A model generated the notes under the pieces. The model had not been told where the DNA came from and did no database searches. It worked only from the letters and a program-made list of their open reading frames with translations. From NCBI GenBank assembly GCA_965214035.1, contig OZ243932.1, positions 1,302,001-1,366,000 of the forward strand: 64,000 nt of DNA, in the 5' to 3' direction. Origin of the DNA: JAJDYQ01 sp965214035 (GTDB lineage Bacteria; Pseudomonadota; Gammaproteobacteria; JAJDYQ01). Shown here one piece after another: positions 40,727 through 50,206 of the stretch (positions are counted from its first letter, which is position 1; each line of letters begins with the position of its first letter). The position numbers were made by a program, and so were the translations under genes.

Positions 40727-42799
40727 TTGAAGAAAGATCAGACGATTCACATTGCTGTTTATGAAAGTGTGCCCGACGAGGTGGAGCTTATCACCACTGA
40801 ATTACGTAATGCCGGGCATGTCGTTAAGCCTTTTGCTTTTAAAAGCCCGGACCGCTTGAAGGAGATTCTGGCCAAAAACCGGATTGAGTGTGTCTATTGT
40901 TCTGCCGATAAATCGGTGCTCACTCCCATCTGCCAGATATTTGATAACCATCAATATCATATCCCCATTATCGCTGTCGCTACCGATACTGACACCGCAT
41001 CTGTCGTTAAGGCACTGGAAAAAGGTGCCAGAGATCTGGTCTCCCGAAATCAGCCCGCACATCTGCGGCTTGTCACAGAACGGGAGTTGAAAAACATGTA
41101 TCACTACAGGAGTATGCACAAATATCAGAGTGCCTATGAAGAAAGCGAGAAGCGCTGCCATAGTCTGCTGGACAGCTCCCGTGAAGCCATCGCTTATATC
41201 CATGACGGCATGCATACTGATTCCAATGATGTTTATGCAAAGGTGTTTGGCTTTGACAGCAGCGAAGAACTGGAGGGCCTGCCTATCCTTGATCTTATAA
41301 CCGTAGAAGACCAGCAACAATTCAAGGAACTTTTAGTTGAATACGAGACAAAAACAGATTCGCAAGAATATGAGATTTCCTGCAAACGCAATGACGATAC
41401 AGAATTCAGCGCTTCTATTGAGCTTGCTCCGACCAATATTGACGGCGAGGCATGTACCCAGATCATCGTCAGGGATCATGCCAGCAGTGTCACCATGATC
41501 AATGAGCTAAAGACATTTGAATCTCAGGATACGGTAACAGGGCTTTATAACCGGCAGACATTTATCGAGGAGGTGGAGCAGGCTATCGTCGATGTCAGGA
41601 CAAAAAGTTCTCCGGGTGTTGTTTTCTATATTGATATCGATAAGTTCAGCAAGGTACAGGGCGCTATTGGTATGGAAAAGATGGATGATGTCATTTCAAC
41701 TGTCGGCAGGATTATCGCTGATGCACTCGCTCCAAATGACTTTGGCGCACGGTTTGGTGAACATGTTTTCACTATTCTGGTCAGGGAAAAACATATCAAG
41801 GCCATCCGTTCCAGAGCCAGAGAGCTGGTCAAGTCCCTGAATACCGTCATTGAAGTGGGAGAGCTGTCCACACCAATAACTGTCAGCCTGGGATTGGCAT
41901 CCATTCACAGTACTACCCGATCTGCCTACGAGGTGCTGACTTATGCCGACCTGGCCTGTAATACTGCGAATGAAGGCGGCGGCAATAGAGCTGAAGCCTA
42001 TAAGGACATAGAGAAAAAGGTGAAAAAACAGGCGATTCAGGATAATCTACGCTGGATCAATCTTCTCAAAAATGCTATGGAAAATAATATATTTTACCTG
42101 GCTTTTCAGCCTGTTATCAGCCTTGCCAGCACAGGTGATGAAATTTATAAGGTGCTGCTGCGTCTAAACAGCGAAGATGGCAAAAAGATAGATAACAGTG
42201 AGTTTCTGCTAAAGGCAGAAAGAGTCGGAATGATCAATCTTGTTGACCGCTGGATTATCCGCCAGACACTACATATACTCGGCAGCAAAGAGTACAGGGA
42301 TAGCAAAATCAGTCTGTTGCTCAAATTGTCCGACTCGGCCTATAGCAATAGAAATCTGCTTCCATGGCTATTTGAGCGAGTGAAATCAGCAAAGATAAAA
42401 CCATCAAGGCTTATCTTTGAAATTACTGAATCAGGTGCCACCCAATATACCCAAAAGACAGCAAGCTTCAGCCGCACCCTGAGAATGATGAAATGTCGCA
42501 CCGCTATTACTCGGTTCGGCATGGACAATAATGCGCTCAAATTGCTGAAGGTCGTCCCTGCTGACTTTATCAAGGTCAATCCGGCTCTAACCTGTGACAT
42601 CAGCAACGATCCGATTGCCATGCAAAAAGTAAGGGAGCTGGTTGAAACCGCACATACCATGGATAAATCGACCATTGCATCCCATGTGGAAAACGCGGAA
42701 AGCATGGCTGCGGTGTTTCAATGTGGCTTTGATTTTGTGCAAGGTCATTTTCTTCAGGAACCAGACACCGTTATGCGGTTTAATTTTGAACATAATTAG
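40727..42799 (+). CDS. fimX: FimX-like c-di-GMP receptor (REC-PAS-GGDEF-EAL, degenerate)
   Basis: 690 residues, the size of Pseudomonas FimX (691). Domain order: REC-like (1-130), PAS (135-255), GGDEF-like (265-425), EAL-like (440-690). The GGDEF motif is GEHVF (344-348) and the EAL motif is KVL (475-477) followed by LR with R479; both enzymes should be dead. FimX has EVL at this place, as I remember it, and binds c-di-GMP through its EAL domain to control type IV pili. The pilus genes at 57-64 kb fit that role. Start is TTG at 40727; no in-frame ATG precedes it. REC lacks a clear phospho-acceptor. Convergent with the DUF1015 gene (19-bp gap). Confidence 0.82.
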   Translation: MKKDQTIHIAVYESVPDEVELITTELRNAGHVVKPFAFKSPDRLKEILAKNRIECVYCSADKSVLTPICQIFDNHQYHIPIIAVATDTDTASVVKALEKGARDLVSRNQPAHLRLVTERELKNMYHYRSMHKYQSAYEESEKRCHSLLDSSREAIAYIHDGMHTDSNDVYAKVFGFDSSEELEGLPILDLITVEDQQQFKELLVEYETKTDSQEYEISCKRNDDTEFSASIELAPTNIDGEACTQIIVRDHASSVTMINELKTFESQDTVTGLYNRQTFIEEVEQAIVDVRTKSSPGVVFYIDIDKFSKVQGAIGMEKMDDVISTVGRIIADALAPNDFGARFGEHVFTILVREKHIKAIRSRARELVKSLNTVIEVGELSTPITVSLGLASIHSTTRSAYEVLTYADLACNTANEGGGNRAEAYKDIEKKVKKQAIQDNLRWINLLKNAMENNIFYLAFQPVISLASTGDEIYKVLLRLNSEDGKKIDNSEFLLKAERVGMINLVDRWIIRQTLHILGSKEYRDSKISLLLKLSDSAYSNRNLLPWLFERVKSAKIKPSRLIFEITESGATQYTQKTASFSRTLRMMKCRTAITRFGMDNNALKLLKVVPADFIKVNPALTCDISNDPIAMQKVRELVETAHTMDKSTIASHVENAESMAAVFQCGFDFVQGHFLQEPDTVMRFNFEHN

Positions 42800-42818
42800 G
42801 CAATCACCGATATAAAAG

Positions 42819-44051
42819 TCAGCCAAGCATCTTCGATACCATACCATCGGCCAGCTTCGGTTCAAACCAGGTTGATTTCGGTGGCATAATCTGACCGCCA
42901 TCCGCCACTGCCATCAGATCGGTAATATCAGTCGGATACAATGAAAAGGCAATCGCCATCTCACCACTGTCAACCCGCCTTTGCAGCTCACCCAGGCCGC
43001 GGATGCCACCAACAAAATCAATCCGATCATCGGTGCGCGGCTCTGAAACACCCAGTATGGGTTCAATCAATTTATCAGCCAGTATGCTCACGTCCAGCCT
43101 CTTCATGAAATCAGCCGGAACAGCATCTGCATGAATCCTCAGTACATACCACTGCCCTTGCAGGTACATGCCAAACTCACCACGGGCAGCCGGCCTGAAT
43201 GGTTCACGAACGGCTTCGCAGGAAAAAGATTGTCGAATTCTGACAAGCAATCTGTCTCTGCTCAGTCCATTCAGATCTCGAATGGTACGGTTGTAAGCCA
43301 GTATCTTTATTTGATGATGCGGAAATATGACCGCCAGAAAATATTCATGGCTGGCTTCAGGATTATTATTTTTTTGGCGGCGCATTGCCGCCACACGCGA
43401 TGCCGCCGCCGAACGATGATGCCCGTCAGCAACATAAATCACGCCTGTTTCATCAAATGCTGCCGTCAGTTCTTTGATGGTATCGGCATCGTCAATAATC
43501 CATAGCTCATGACGTATGCCGCTTGCCAGCGTCACATCCACCTCAGGCCTGCTGCGGCTGGCCGCTTGCAGAATATCATCGATATTTTTCCGGCTCTTAT
43601 AGGTCAGGAATACCGGTCCGGTCTGGGCATTCAGTGCATCAATCTGGCGAACCCGATCATCTTCTTTGTCTGGACGGGTATATTCGTGTCTGCGTATATT
43701 GTCTCGATCATAGGCTGCCACGGAAGCTCCGGCAACCAGCCCGGTCTGACTGTGCCCTGCCATGGTCATGCGATAAACATAGTAGCAATCATGGGGGTCA
43801 TGGATCAAAATACCCTCGTCAATCATACGCCGAAAATTTTCAGATCCTCTGGCGTAAACTGCCGGATCATGAGGGTCTGTACCAACCGGCAAATCAATTT
43901 CCGGCCTGGATACATGCAGAAAGCACCAGGGCTCTCCTTTTACCTGCGCCCTCGCCTCTTCAGTGCTCAGCACATCATAGGGCGGTGCCAGTACATCAGC
44001 AGCGCTCTCCGGAGAGGGTCGTAAACCGGCAAAAGGGGTAATCAGAGGCAT
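42819..44051 (-). CDS. DUF1015 family protein
   Basis: 410 residues from MPLITPF at 44051. Typical DUF1015 blocks: PFAGLRPSPESAADVLAPPY, DVLSTEEAR, HEYTRPDKEDDR, VIYVADGHHRSAAA (ADGHHR motif) and AYNRTIRDLNG. The family is widespread, soluble and possibly an enzyme with a ParB/sulfiredoxin-like fold (the DGHHR loop), but its reaction is unknown. It lies 51 bases past the parC stop on the same strand, so it may be in the parE-murB-parC unit. Confidence 0.9.
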   Translation of the reverse strand: MPLITPFAGLRPSPESAADVLAPPYDVLSTEEARAQVKGEPWCFLHVSRPEIDLPVGTDPHDPAVYARGSENFRRMIDEGILIHDPHDCYYVYRMTMAGHSQTGLVAGASVAAYDRDNIRRHEYTRPDKEDDRVRQIDALNAQTGPVFLTYKSRKNIDDILQAASRSRPEVDVTLASGIRHELWIIDDADTIKELTAAFDETGVIYVADGHHRSAAASRVAAMRRQKNNNPEASHEYFLAVIFPHHQIKILAYNRTIRDLNGLSRDRLLVRIRQSFSCEAVREPFRPAARGEFGMYLQGQWYVLRIHADAVPADFMKRLDVSILADKLIEPILGVSEPRTDDRIDFVGGIRGLGELQRRVDSGEMAIAFSLYPTDITDLMAVADGGQIMPPKSTWFEPKLADGMVSKMLG

Positions 44052-44102
44052 AACAGCCAGCATTCTAACGGAGGCAGAGGAAACGGGTCAGAGCCACTGA
44101 GG

Positions 44103-46364
44103 TTATCTATCAACACGCTCAACCTTCAGCCGGTCAACTGACTGGTAGCCACGTGGCAGCTTCCATCCCCGGCGACCACGTTCTGCAATATATTTATCGA
44201 TCTCGGCTTCTTTCATCGTCTTGTGTTTTTTGCCCGCAAATATCGTGGCTTTTTCGCCTTTCTGTATCAGTTCAATAGCCCTGACAAATTCATCACGATT
44301 TTTGAATTTTGCTGTAGGTATGTTGACAATCCTGTTGCCTCTGCCCTTCGAAAGTACCGGCAGTTCGGCCAGGGGAGTCACCAGCATATAACCCGCGCTG
44401 GTCAGTGTGATAATCCGATCATCCCGCAGGCTTCGTACATGCACCGGCGGCAGCACTTTTGCTCCCGCCGGGACACTGATCACCATTTTACCCTTTTTGT
44501 TGCGTGTCATCATATCTTTCAGTTGACAGGCAAAACCATAACCACCATCCGTACTTAACAGATAATAATCATCCGGCCTGCCCATCATCACTCCCACAAA
44601 GGTAGCACCATCGGGAGGGGTGACTCTGCCGGATAAAGGCTCACCCTGACTACGAGCCGAAGGCAGGTTATGTGTGGTCACATTATAAACCCGCCCCGTA
44701 GAATCCAGAAAAACCGCCATCTGGTTGCTCCGGCCTCTGGCTGAACCCTGATACCCGTCACCTGCTTTATAGCTGAGTCCGGCTGAGTCAATGTCATGCC
44801 CTCTGGCCGCACGTACCCAGCCTTTCTGCGAGAGAATCACGGTAATCGACTCCGAAGATATCAGGTCCGTCTCGTCCAGTGCCTGCGCAGCGGAACGCAC
44901 CACAACAGGCGAGCGGCGTTCATCACCATAGAGCCTCGCATCTTCCAGTAATTCTTTCCGGATCAAGGTTTTCAAACGCCGTGAAGATGCCAGTGTCTTA
45001 TGCAGATAATCCTGTTCTTCCAGCAGCTCCTGCTGTTCCTGTTTGATTTTGATTTCTGCAAGGCGGGCCAGTTGGCGCAATCGGGTGTCCAGTATGTAAT
45101 CAGCCTGTAACTCACTTAGAGAAAAGCGTTTCATCAGGGCCTTCGCAGGGGCATCTTCAGTGCGAAGAATGTGGATTACTTCGTCTATATTCAGCAACGC
45201 GATCAGCAGGCCTTCCAGCAGATGCAGGCGCTTATGCACTTTGTCCAATCGCCATTGCAGGCGACGCCTGACCGTCATGGTGCGAAAAACCAGCCACTCT
45301 TTTAATATGGCCTGTAAGCTCATTACCTGTGGACGACCGTGGTTGTTAATCACGTTCATATTGACGCGATAGTTGCGTTGCAAGTCGGTCGTCGCAAACA
45401 GGTGTGCCATGAGCTGTTCGGCATCAACCCGGTTCGAGCGCGGCACAATAATCAGCCGGGTCGGGTGCTCATGGTCAGATTCATCACGCAGGTCCTCTAC
45501 CAGCGGTAGTTTTTTAGCATTCATCTGTTGTGCGATCTGCTCAAGTACCTTTGCTCCCGATACCTGATAGGGCAGCGCGGAAATAATGATATCGCCACCC
45601 TCCTTTTCATATTTTGCCCGCATTTTAATGGCACCATTACCATTGCGATACATCTCCATTATCTCTTCTCTGGGGGTAATAATTTCCGCTTCGGTGGGAT
45701 AGTCAGGCCCCTGAATATGCTCACACAGTTCTTCTGTCGTTGACTTCGGAGATTCCAGCAGGTTGATGGTCGCCGCAACCACTTCTCGCAGATTATGTGG
45801 CGGGATATCGGTGGACATGCCGACAGCTATGCCGGTTGTTCCATCAAGCAGTACGTTGGGCAAGCGCGCCGGTAACAGTGCCGGCTCTTCCAGGGTGCCA
45901 TCAAAATTCGGCCTCCAATCGACTGTCCCCTGTTCAAGCTCCTGCAGTAATGATTTGGCATAAGGTGATAATCTGGCCTCGGTATAGCGCATGGCAGCGA
46001 AAGATTTCGGGTCATCCGCAGAACCCCAGTTTCCCTGACCCTCGATGAGCTTATAACGAAAAGAAAAATCCTGTGCCATATGCACCATGGCTTCATAGCA
46101 GGCAGAGTCTCCATGTGGATGAAACTTGCCGATTACGTCACCGATGGTTCGGGCAGATTTTTTCGGCTTGGACGAGGCACTGAGCCCAAGCTCGGACATG
46201 GCATATACGATCCTTCTTTGCACTGGCTTCAGGCCATCACCGACCGCAGGCAAGGCGCGATCCAGGATAACATACATGGAATAATCCAGATACGCCTTTT
46301 CCGTGAATTCACTTAAAGGTTTTTGTTCCAGTTGCTCAAAATCCAGTTCTTGTCTATCAGTCAT
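44103..46364 (-). CDS. parC: DNA topoisomerase IV subunit A
   Basis: 753 residues from the ATG at 46364 (E. coli ParC has 752). The winged-helix cleavage domain carries the quinolone-region GKFHPHGDSACYEAMVHMAQ and the catalytic Tyr127 in AAMRYTEAR. The C-terminal part is a short five-blade-type domain (GYMLVTPLAELP, GRGNRIVNIPTAKF) without the GyrA box QRRGGKG, so ParC rather than GyrA. It decatenates daughter chromosomes with ParE. AAAGGAG lies 13 bases upstream, rather far. The order parE-murB-parC is unusual. Confidence 0.94.
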   Translation of the reverse strand: MTDRQELDFEQLEQKPLSEFTEKAYLDYSMYVILDRALPAVGDGLKPVQRRIVYAMSELGLSASSKPKKSARTIGDVIGKFHPHGDSACYEAMVHMAQDFSFRYKLIEGQGNWGSADDPKSFAAMRYTEARLSPYAKSLLQELEQGTVDWRPNFDGTLEEPALLPARLPNVLLDGTTGIAVGMSTDIPPHNLREVVAATINLLESPKSTTEELCEHIQGPDYPTEAEIITPREEIMEMYRNGNGAIKMRAKYEKEGGDIIISALPYQVSGAKVLEQIAQQMNAKKLPLVEDLRDESDHEHPTRLIIVPRSNRVDAEQLMAHLFATTDLQRNYRVNMNVINNHGRPQVMSLQAILKEWLVFRTMTVRRRLQWRLDKVHKRLHLLEGLLIALLNIDEVIHILRTEDAPAKALMKRFSLSELQADYILDTRLRQLARLAEIKIKQEQQELLEEQDYLHKTLASSRRLKTLIRKELLEDARLYGDERRSPVVVRSAAQALDETDLISSESITVILSQKGWVRAARGHDIDSAGLSYKAGDGYQGSARGRSNQMAVFLDSTGRVYNVTTHNLPSARSQGEPLSGRVTPPDGATFVGVMMGRPDDYYLLSTDGGYGFACQLKDMMTRNKKGKMVISVPAGAKVLPPVHVRSLRDDRIITLTSAGYMLVTPLAELPVLSKGRGNRIVNIPTAKFKNRDEFVRAIELIQKGEKATIFAGKKHKTMKEAEIDKYIAERGRRGWKLPRGYQSVDRLKVERVDR

Positions 46365-46395
46365 ATTTGTGCAGATGCTCCTTTCAGGTGAAAAA

Positions 46396-47433
46396 TCATG
46401 ATCGACCTGCCATATTTCCAATGACACCGACCTCTCGCTCCAGTGTAATACCGAATCTTTCCAAAACGCTGTGAATAATATCCATGGAAAGCTCATAAAT
46501 TTCCAGACCCGATGCACAATGATGATTCACCAGGATCAGGGCATGCCGGTCATGTACACCGGCATGGGTACCGCGAAAACCTTTCCAGCCACATTGCTCT
46601 ATTAGCCAGCCGGCCGGAACTTTTATCATTTGCTCTGGCAGCTCAAAGCCCGGGGTATCCGGGTCATGTCGGCAGATCTCCCGGTATGCCTCATTACTGA
46701 TGACAGGATTTTTGAAAAAACTTCCAGCATTAGGGGTTTCTGCAGGGTCAGGCAGGTTATTTTGTCTGATAGCAATAATAGCCTGCGATATATCCCGAAT
46801 ACCGGGACTGGATATGCCTCGTTGCCGAAGCTGCTCTGCCAGAGCGTCATGGGAGATATTCAATCGATGTTTTTTCTTCGTCAATAAAAACGATGCCGCG
46901 GTGATAATACTTGCGGACTGTAAATCAGACTTGAAAATGGAATCACGATACGTGAACCGGCATTCGCTATTGGAAAACAGCTCCGGTTTGCCGGTATCGA
47001 TATTAATGGCTTCCACCTGATACAGGGTATCCGCCAGCTCGACACCGTATGCACCGATATTCTGTACAGGCGCGGCACCGACGCTGCCCGGGATCAGGGA
47101 CAGGTTTTCCAAACCACCGTAATCATGCTCAAGGCACCAGCCTACAAACTGATGCCAGTTTTCACCACTCTGTGCAGTCACCAGAACATGTTCGTCATCG
47201 AAAGAAACCGATTCAATACCTTTGATGTGGGGCTGCAATACGAGCCCTTCGATCCGTTCATCAACAAAAAGAAGATTGCTGCCACCGCCCAGAACAAGCG
47301 CCGGTTTATGTTCAGTAAGCAGCTTGACCATATCTTTGGCAGAGGTGATGCAGCAGTATTGACTGGCAATCGCATCGACACCAAAGGTGTTCAATGATTT
47401 CAGCGAAACCTCTGTATCGATGGTAATGGACAT
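46396..47433 (-). CDS. murB: UDP-N-acetylenolpyruvoylglucosamine reductase
   Basis: 345 residues starting 7 bases after the parE stop at 47441. FAD-binding LVLGGGSNLLFVDE and NLSLIPGSVGAAPVQNIGAY are typical. The C-terminal half has the long E. coli-type (type I) insertions: NAGSFFKNPV, IEQCGWKGFRG, GVHDRHALILVNH. The catalytic serine is in NAGSFF. It makes UDP-MurNAc for peptidoglycan. It sits between the two topoisomerase IV genes on the same strand, 31 bases before parC. Confidence 0.95.
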   Translation of the reverse strand: MSITIDTEVSLKSLNTFGVDAIASQYCCITSAKDMVKLLTEHKPALVLGGGSNLLFVDERIEGLVLQPHIKGIESVSFDDEHVLVTAQSGENWHQFVGWCLEHDYGGLENLSLIPGSVGAAPVQNIGAYGVELADTLYQVEAINIDTGKPELFSNSECRFTYRDSIFKSDLQSASIITAASFLLTKKKHRLNISHDALAEQLRQRGISSPGIRDISQAIIAIRQNNLPDPAETPNAGSFFKNPVISNEAYREICRHDPDTPGFELPEQMIKVPAGWLIEQCGWKGFRGTHAGVHDRHALILVNHHCASGLEIYELSMDIIHSVLERFGITLEREVGVIGNMAGRS

Positions 47434-47440
47434 CAGCCCG

Positions 47441-49327
47441 CTATATTTCAGCCTTATCGCCCTTTTTCTCCAGCCAGGCCCTTCTATCCGAAGAGCGTTT
47501 TCTGGCAAGCAGCATATCCATCATGCGATCAGTAAGGTCATCGGCATCAAGCATAAGCCTGACCAGACGACGGCTATCAGGCGACATGGTGGATTCCCGG
47601 AGTTGTTTGGGGCTCATCTCGCCCAGCCCCTTAAAACGGGTGATGGTGATTTTGCCTTTGCGCTTTTCCGCCTTGATACGATCAAGAATGCCTTCGCGCT
47701 CAGCCTCATCAAGTGCATAAAAGACATCTTTGCCAATATCAATCCTGAACAGAGGCGGCATGGCGACATGCACACGACCTGCTTCCACCAGAGGACGAAA
47801 ATGCCGGACAAACAGTGCGCATAATAAAGTGGCGATGTGCAGACCATCCGAATCGGCATCTGCCAGTATGCATATCTTGCCATATCGTATGTTTTTGAGA
47901 TCTCCATATCCCGGCTCCACACCTATCGCTACCGATATATCGTGAACTTCCTGTGAGGCCAGCACCTGGTCCGGCGGCACTTCCCAAGTATTCAGAATTT
48001 TACCCCGTAATGGCATGATTGCCTGAAATTCACGGTCCCGCGCTTGTTTGGCAGAACCACCAGCCGAGTCGCCTTCAACCAGAAAAAGTTCGGTTCTGCC
48101 CAAATCCTGAGAGCTGCAATCGGCCAGTTTGCCGGGCAGCGCCGGCCCCGATGCTACTCGTTTTCGAGCAACCTTTTTGCCTGTCCTCAAACGCCTGTGC
48201 GCATTGGCTATGGCCAGCCGGGCAATATTCTCACCTGCCTCAGGGTGCTGGTTAAGCCAGAGACTAAAGGCATCTCTGACCACACCAGAAACAAATGCGG
48301 CAGTTTCGCGGGACGATAGACGCTCTTTGGTCTGCCCGGAAAATTGTGGATCAGACATTTTCACCGACAGGATGTAACTACATCTGTCCCAGACATCTTC
48401 CGGCGTAATCTTGACGCCACGCGGCAGCAGATTGCGAAATTCGCAGAACTCTCTTATGGCCTCGGTAAGTCCTGTGCGCAGCCCATTAACATGTGTGCCG
48501 CCCTGCACCGTAGGAATAAGATTGACATAGCTCTCGGTAGCAGGCTCACCATCTTCAGGGAGCCATTGAACGGCCCAATCGGCCGCCTCTTTCTCGCCCT
48601 GCATACTACCGAGGAAAGGATCATCAGGCAGAACCTCGAATCCCCGCAGGGCATCTATCAAATAGTCCCTCAATCCATCTTCATAATACCATTCCTCTCT
48701 GTCATTACCTTTTTCACCATGAAACCTGATCAACAAGCCGGGACATAAAACCGCCTTTGCCCGTAATACATGCTTTAACTGCGGGACAGAGAAATTAGCC
48801 GAATCAAAATACTGATCATCCGGCCAGAAGCGAATCGTCGTTCCGGTGTTTCGTTTGCCGACATCACCAACCACCTTCAGGTCGGATACCTTGCTGCCTC
48901 CCTTAAAGGCCAGATTGTATTCCTTACCACCACGCCGAACCCATACCTCCAGTGATCTGGAAAGGGCATTAACGACAGAGACTCCAACGCCATGCAGGCC
49001 ACCGGAAAACCGGTAATTTTTATCCGAGAACTTGCCGCCGGCATGCAGTCTGGTAAGGATGACCTCGACACCTGAAATTTTCTGCTGTGGATGTCGATCC
49101 ACCGGCATCCCGCGACCATCATCGACGACCCCAAGAGAACCATCCCGGTAAAGAGTCACTTCAATTCTGCCGGCATGTCCGGCAATTGCTTCATCAACAC
49201 TGTTATCAATCACCTCCTGTGCAAGGTGATTGGGGCGGGTTGTATCGGTGTACATGCCCGGTCGCTTGCGTACCGGCTCAAGTCCGCTCAATACCTCGAT
49301 TGACGAGGCGTCATATTCCCTGGCCAT
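47441..49327 (-). CDS. parE: DNA topoisomerase IV subunit B
   Basis: 628 residues, the normal ParE length. GHKL ATPase motifs: EVIDNSVDEAIAGHA, VVDDGRGMPVDRHP, GGKFSDKNYRFSGGLHGVG. Toprim: LFLVEGDSAGGSAKQARDR and ILADADSDGLHIATLL. The C-terminal ITRFKGLGEMSPKQL block is complete. No 160-residue GyrB-type insertion is present. First gene of the parE-murB-parC run; downstream of the CNP1-like gene in the opposite coordinate sense (6-bp gap). Confidence 0.95.
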   Translation of the reverse strand: MAREYDASSIEVLSGLEPVRKRPGMYTDTTRPNHLAQEVIDNSVDEAIAGHAGRIEVTLYRDGSLGVVDDGRGMPVDRHPQQKISGVEVILTRLHAGGKFSDKNYRFSGGLHGVGVSVVNALSRSLEVWVRRGGKEYNLAFKGGSKVSDLKVVGDVGKRNTGTTIRFWPDDQYFDSANFSVPQLKHVLRAKAVLCPGLLIRFHGEKGNDREEWYYEDGLRDYLIDALRGFEVLPDDPFLGSMQGEKEAADWAVQWLPEDGEPATESYVNLIPTVQGGTHVNGLRTGLTEAIREFCEFRNLLPRGVKITPEDVWDRCSYILSVKMSDPQFSGQTKERLSSRETAAFVSGVVRDAFSLWLNQHPEAGENIARLAIANAHRRLRTGKKVARKRVASGPALPGKLADCSSQDLGRTELFLVEGDSAGGSAKQARDREFQAIMPLRGKILNTWEVPPDQVLASQEVHDISVAIGVEPGYGDLKNIRYGKICILADADSDGLHIATLLCALFVRHFRPLVEAGRVHVAMPPLFRIDIGKDVFYALDEAEREGILDRIKAEKRKGKITITRFKGLGEMSPKQLRESTMSPDSRRLVRLMLDADDLTDRMMDMLLARKRSSDRRAWLEKKGDKAEI

Positions 49328-49333
49328 TACGCT

Positions 49334-49909
49334 TCAGAATCCACCGCTGCTTTCAGGTATATCCTGTGGAAATCTTACCCGCCGCAATATGTCTCTTTTT
49401 GGCAGGACAGCCCCGTTTCCATCGCACAGATAAGCCGTAATCAGGTCACGCCGGTCGTCCGAACCCGAACCGCTGCGCTGTTCGATATTTTCCCAAACGG
49501 GAGCATGAAGCTCATAAAAAATCTCTTTTCCGGTGCCATACGCCCGTGTTTTATATTCACGGCTATTGCAACGATAGCGCTCGACAAGAATATTCTGATA
49601 GCCCGTGCGGGACTCAATAACCATCGTCAGTCGGGATGTCAGCTCATCACTGCCGATCTGTATGGATTCAGGATCAACGAAATACTCCAATCCGGCATGG
49701 GGAGCATCAATATCGACAGGCATTACGTTTTTCTGTTGAGGGTAGGCTGGCAGGTTAACCGGATCCTCACGAAACCCCCATTGCTGAGCATGTAACCCGG
49801 ACGACATGGCACTCCCTTCTTCTGCATTCAATACCAACTCATAAGCAAACAGCGATAAACAAGCCACCATCAGCACAAGGGTCATGGAAAATCGTATGAC
49901 AATATGCAC
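49334..49909 (-). CDS. CNP1-like secreted protein
   Basis: 191 residues from a GTG at 49909 (or 183 from an ATG at 49885). Hydrophobic signal segment MTLVLMVACLSLFAYELVL. The mature part has the CNP1-like pattern: WGFREDPVNLPAYP, LEYFVDPESIQIGSDELTSR, YQNILVERYRCNSREYKTRAYG. Such small periplasmic or lipoprotein-like proteins are of unknown function. It ends 6 bases before the parE start and may share its transcript. Confidence 0.75.
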   Translation of the reverse strand: MHIVIRFSMTLVLMVACLSLFAYELVLNAEEGSAMSSGLHAQQWGFREDPVNLPAYPQQKNVMPVDIDAPHAGLEYFVDPESIQIGSDELTSRLTMVIESRTGYQNILVERYRCNSREYKTRAYGTGKEIFYELHAPVWENIEQRSGSGSDDRRDLITAYLCDGNGAVLPKRDILRRVRFPQDIPESSGGF

Positions 49910-50106
49910 TTACATCACCGAAACACGAAAGGGCGCATAGAGTAGTACGGCCCTTCGCCGGCGACAAGTTTCTCGTTCATAATCATCAGAGCAACCAGTG
50001 AACGACGGACACACAGACTTATTGGAAAAACCGGATTTACCCGGTCAGACAGGATAACTCACACGAACTACCTTCCTGCGGCTGCTATTCGGAATCCTGT
50101 TTCGAT
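49910..50106. other. Intergenic region between CNP1-like gene and katG terminator
   Basis: No gene is recognised. A 23-codon minus-strand frame (MNEKLVAGEGPYYSMRPFVF) ends here but has no support. The promoter for the CNP1-parE-murB-parC unit should lie here; no convincing boxes are seen. Confidence 0.4.
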
Positions 50107-50144
50107 AAAAAACCGGGGGACTGACTTCAGGGGTCAGCCCCCGG
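50107..50144 (-). terminator. Rho-independent terminator of katG
   Basis: Minus strand: CCGGGGGCTGAC, 8-base loop, then GTCAGTCCCCCGG with one mismatch, followed by six T. It lies 63 bases past the katG stop. Confidence 0.88.
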
Positions 50145-50206
50145 CATTCCAGATTACGGCCTGTCAGCCGTTCAGATTGTCCAGGAGCTTCTGGAAATGA
50201 CTGGAC

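Noticed and set aside
44103..49327. GyrA/GyrB instead of ParC/ParE
   Set aside because: No GyrA box in the C-terminal domain, no large insertion in the B subunit and lengths of 753 and 628 residues fit topoisomerase IV.
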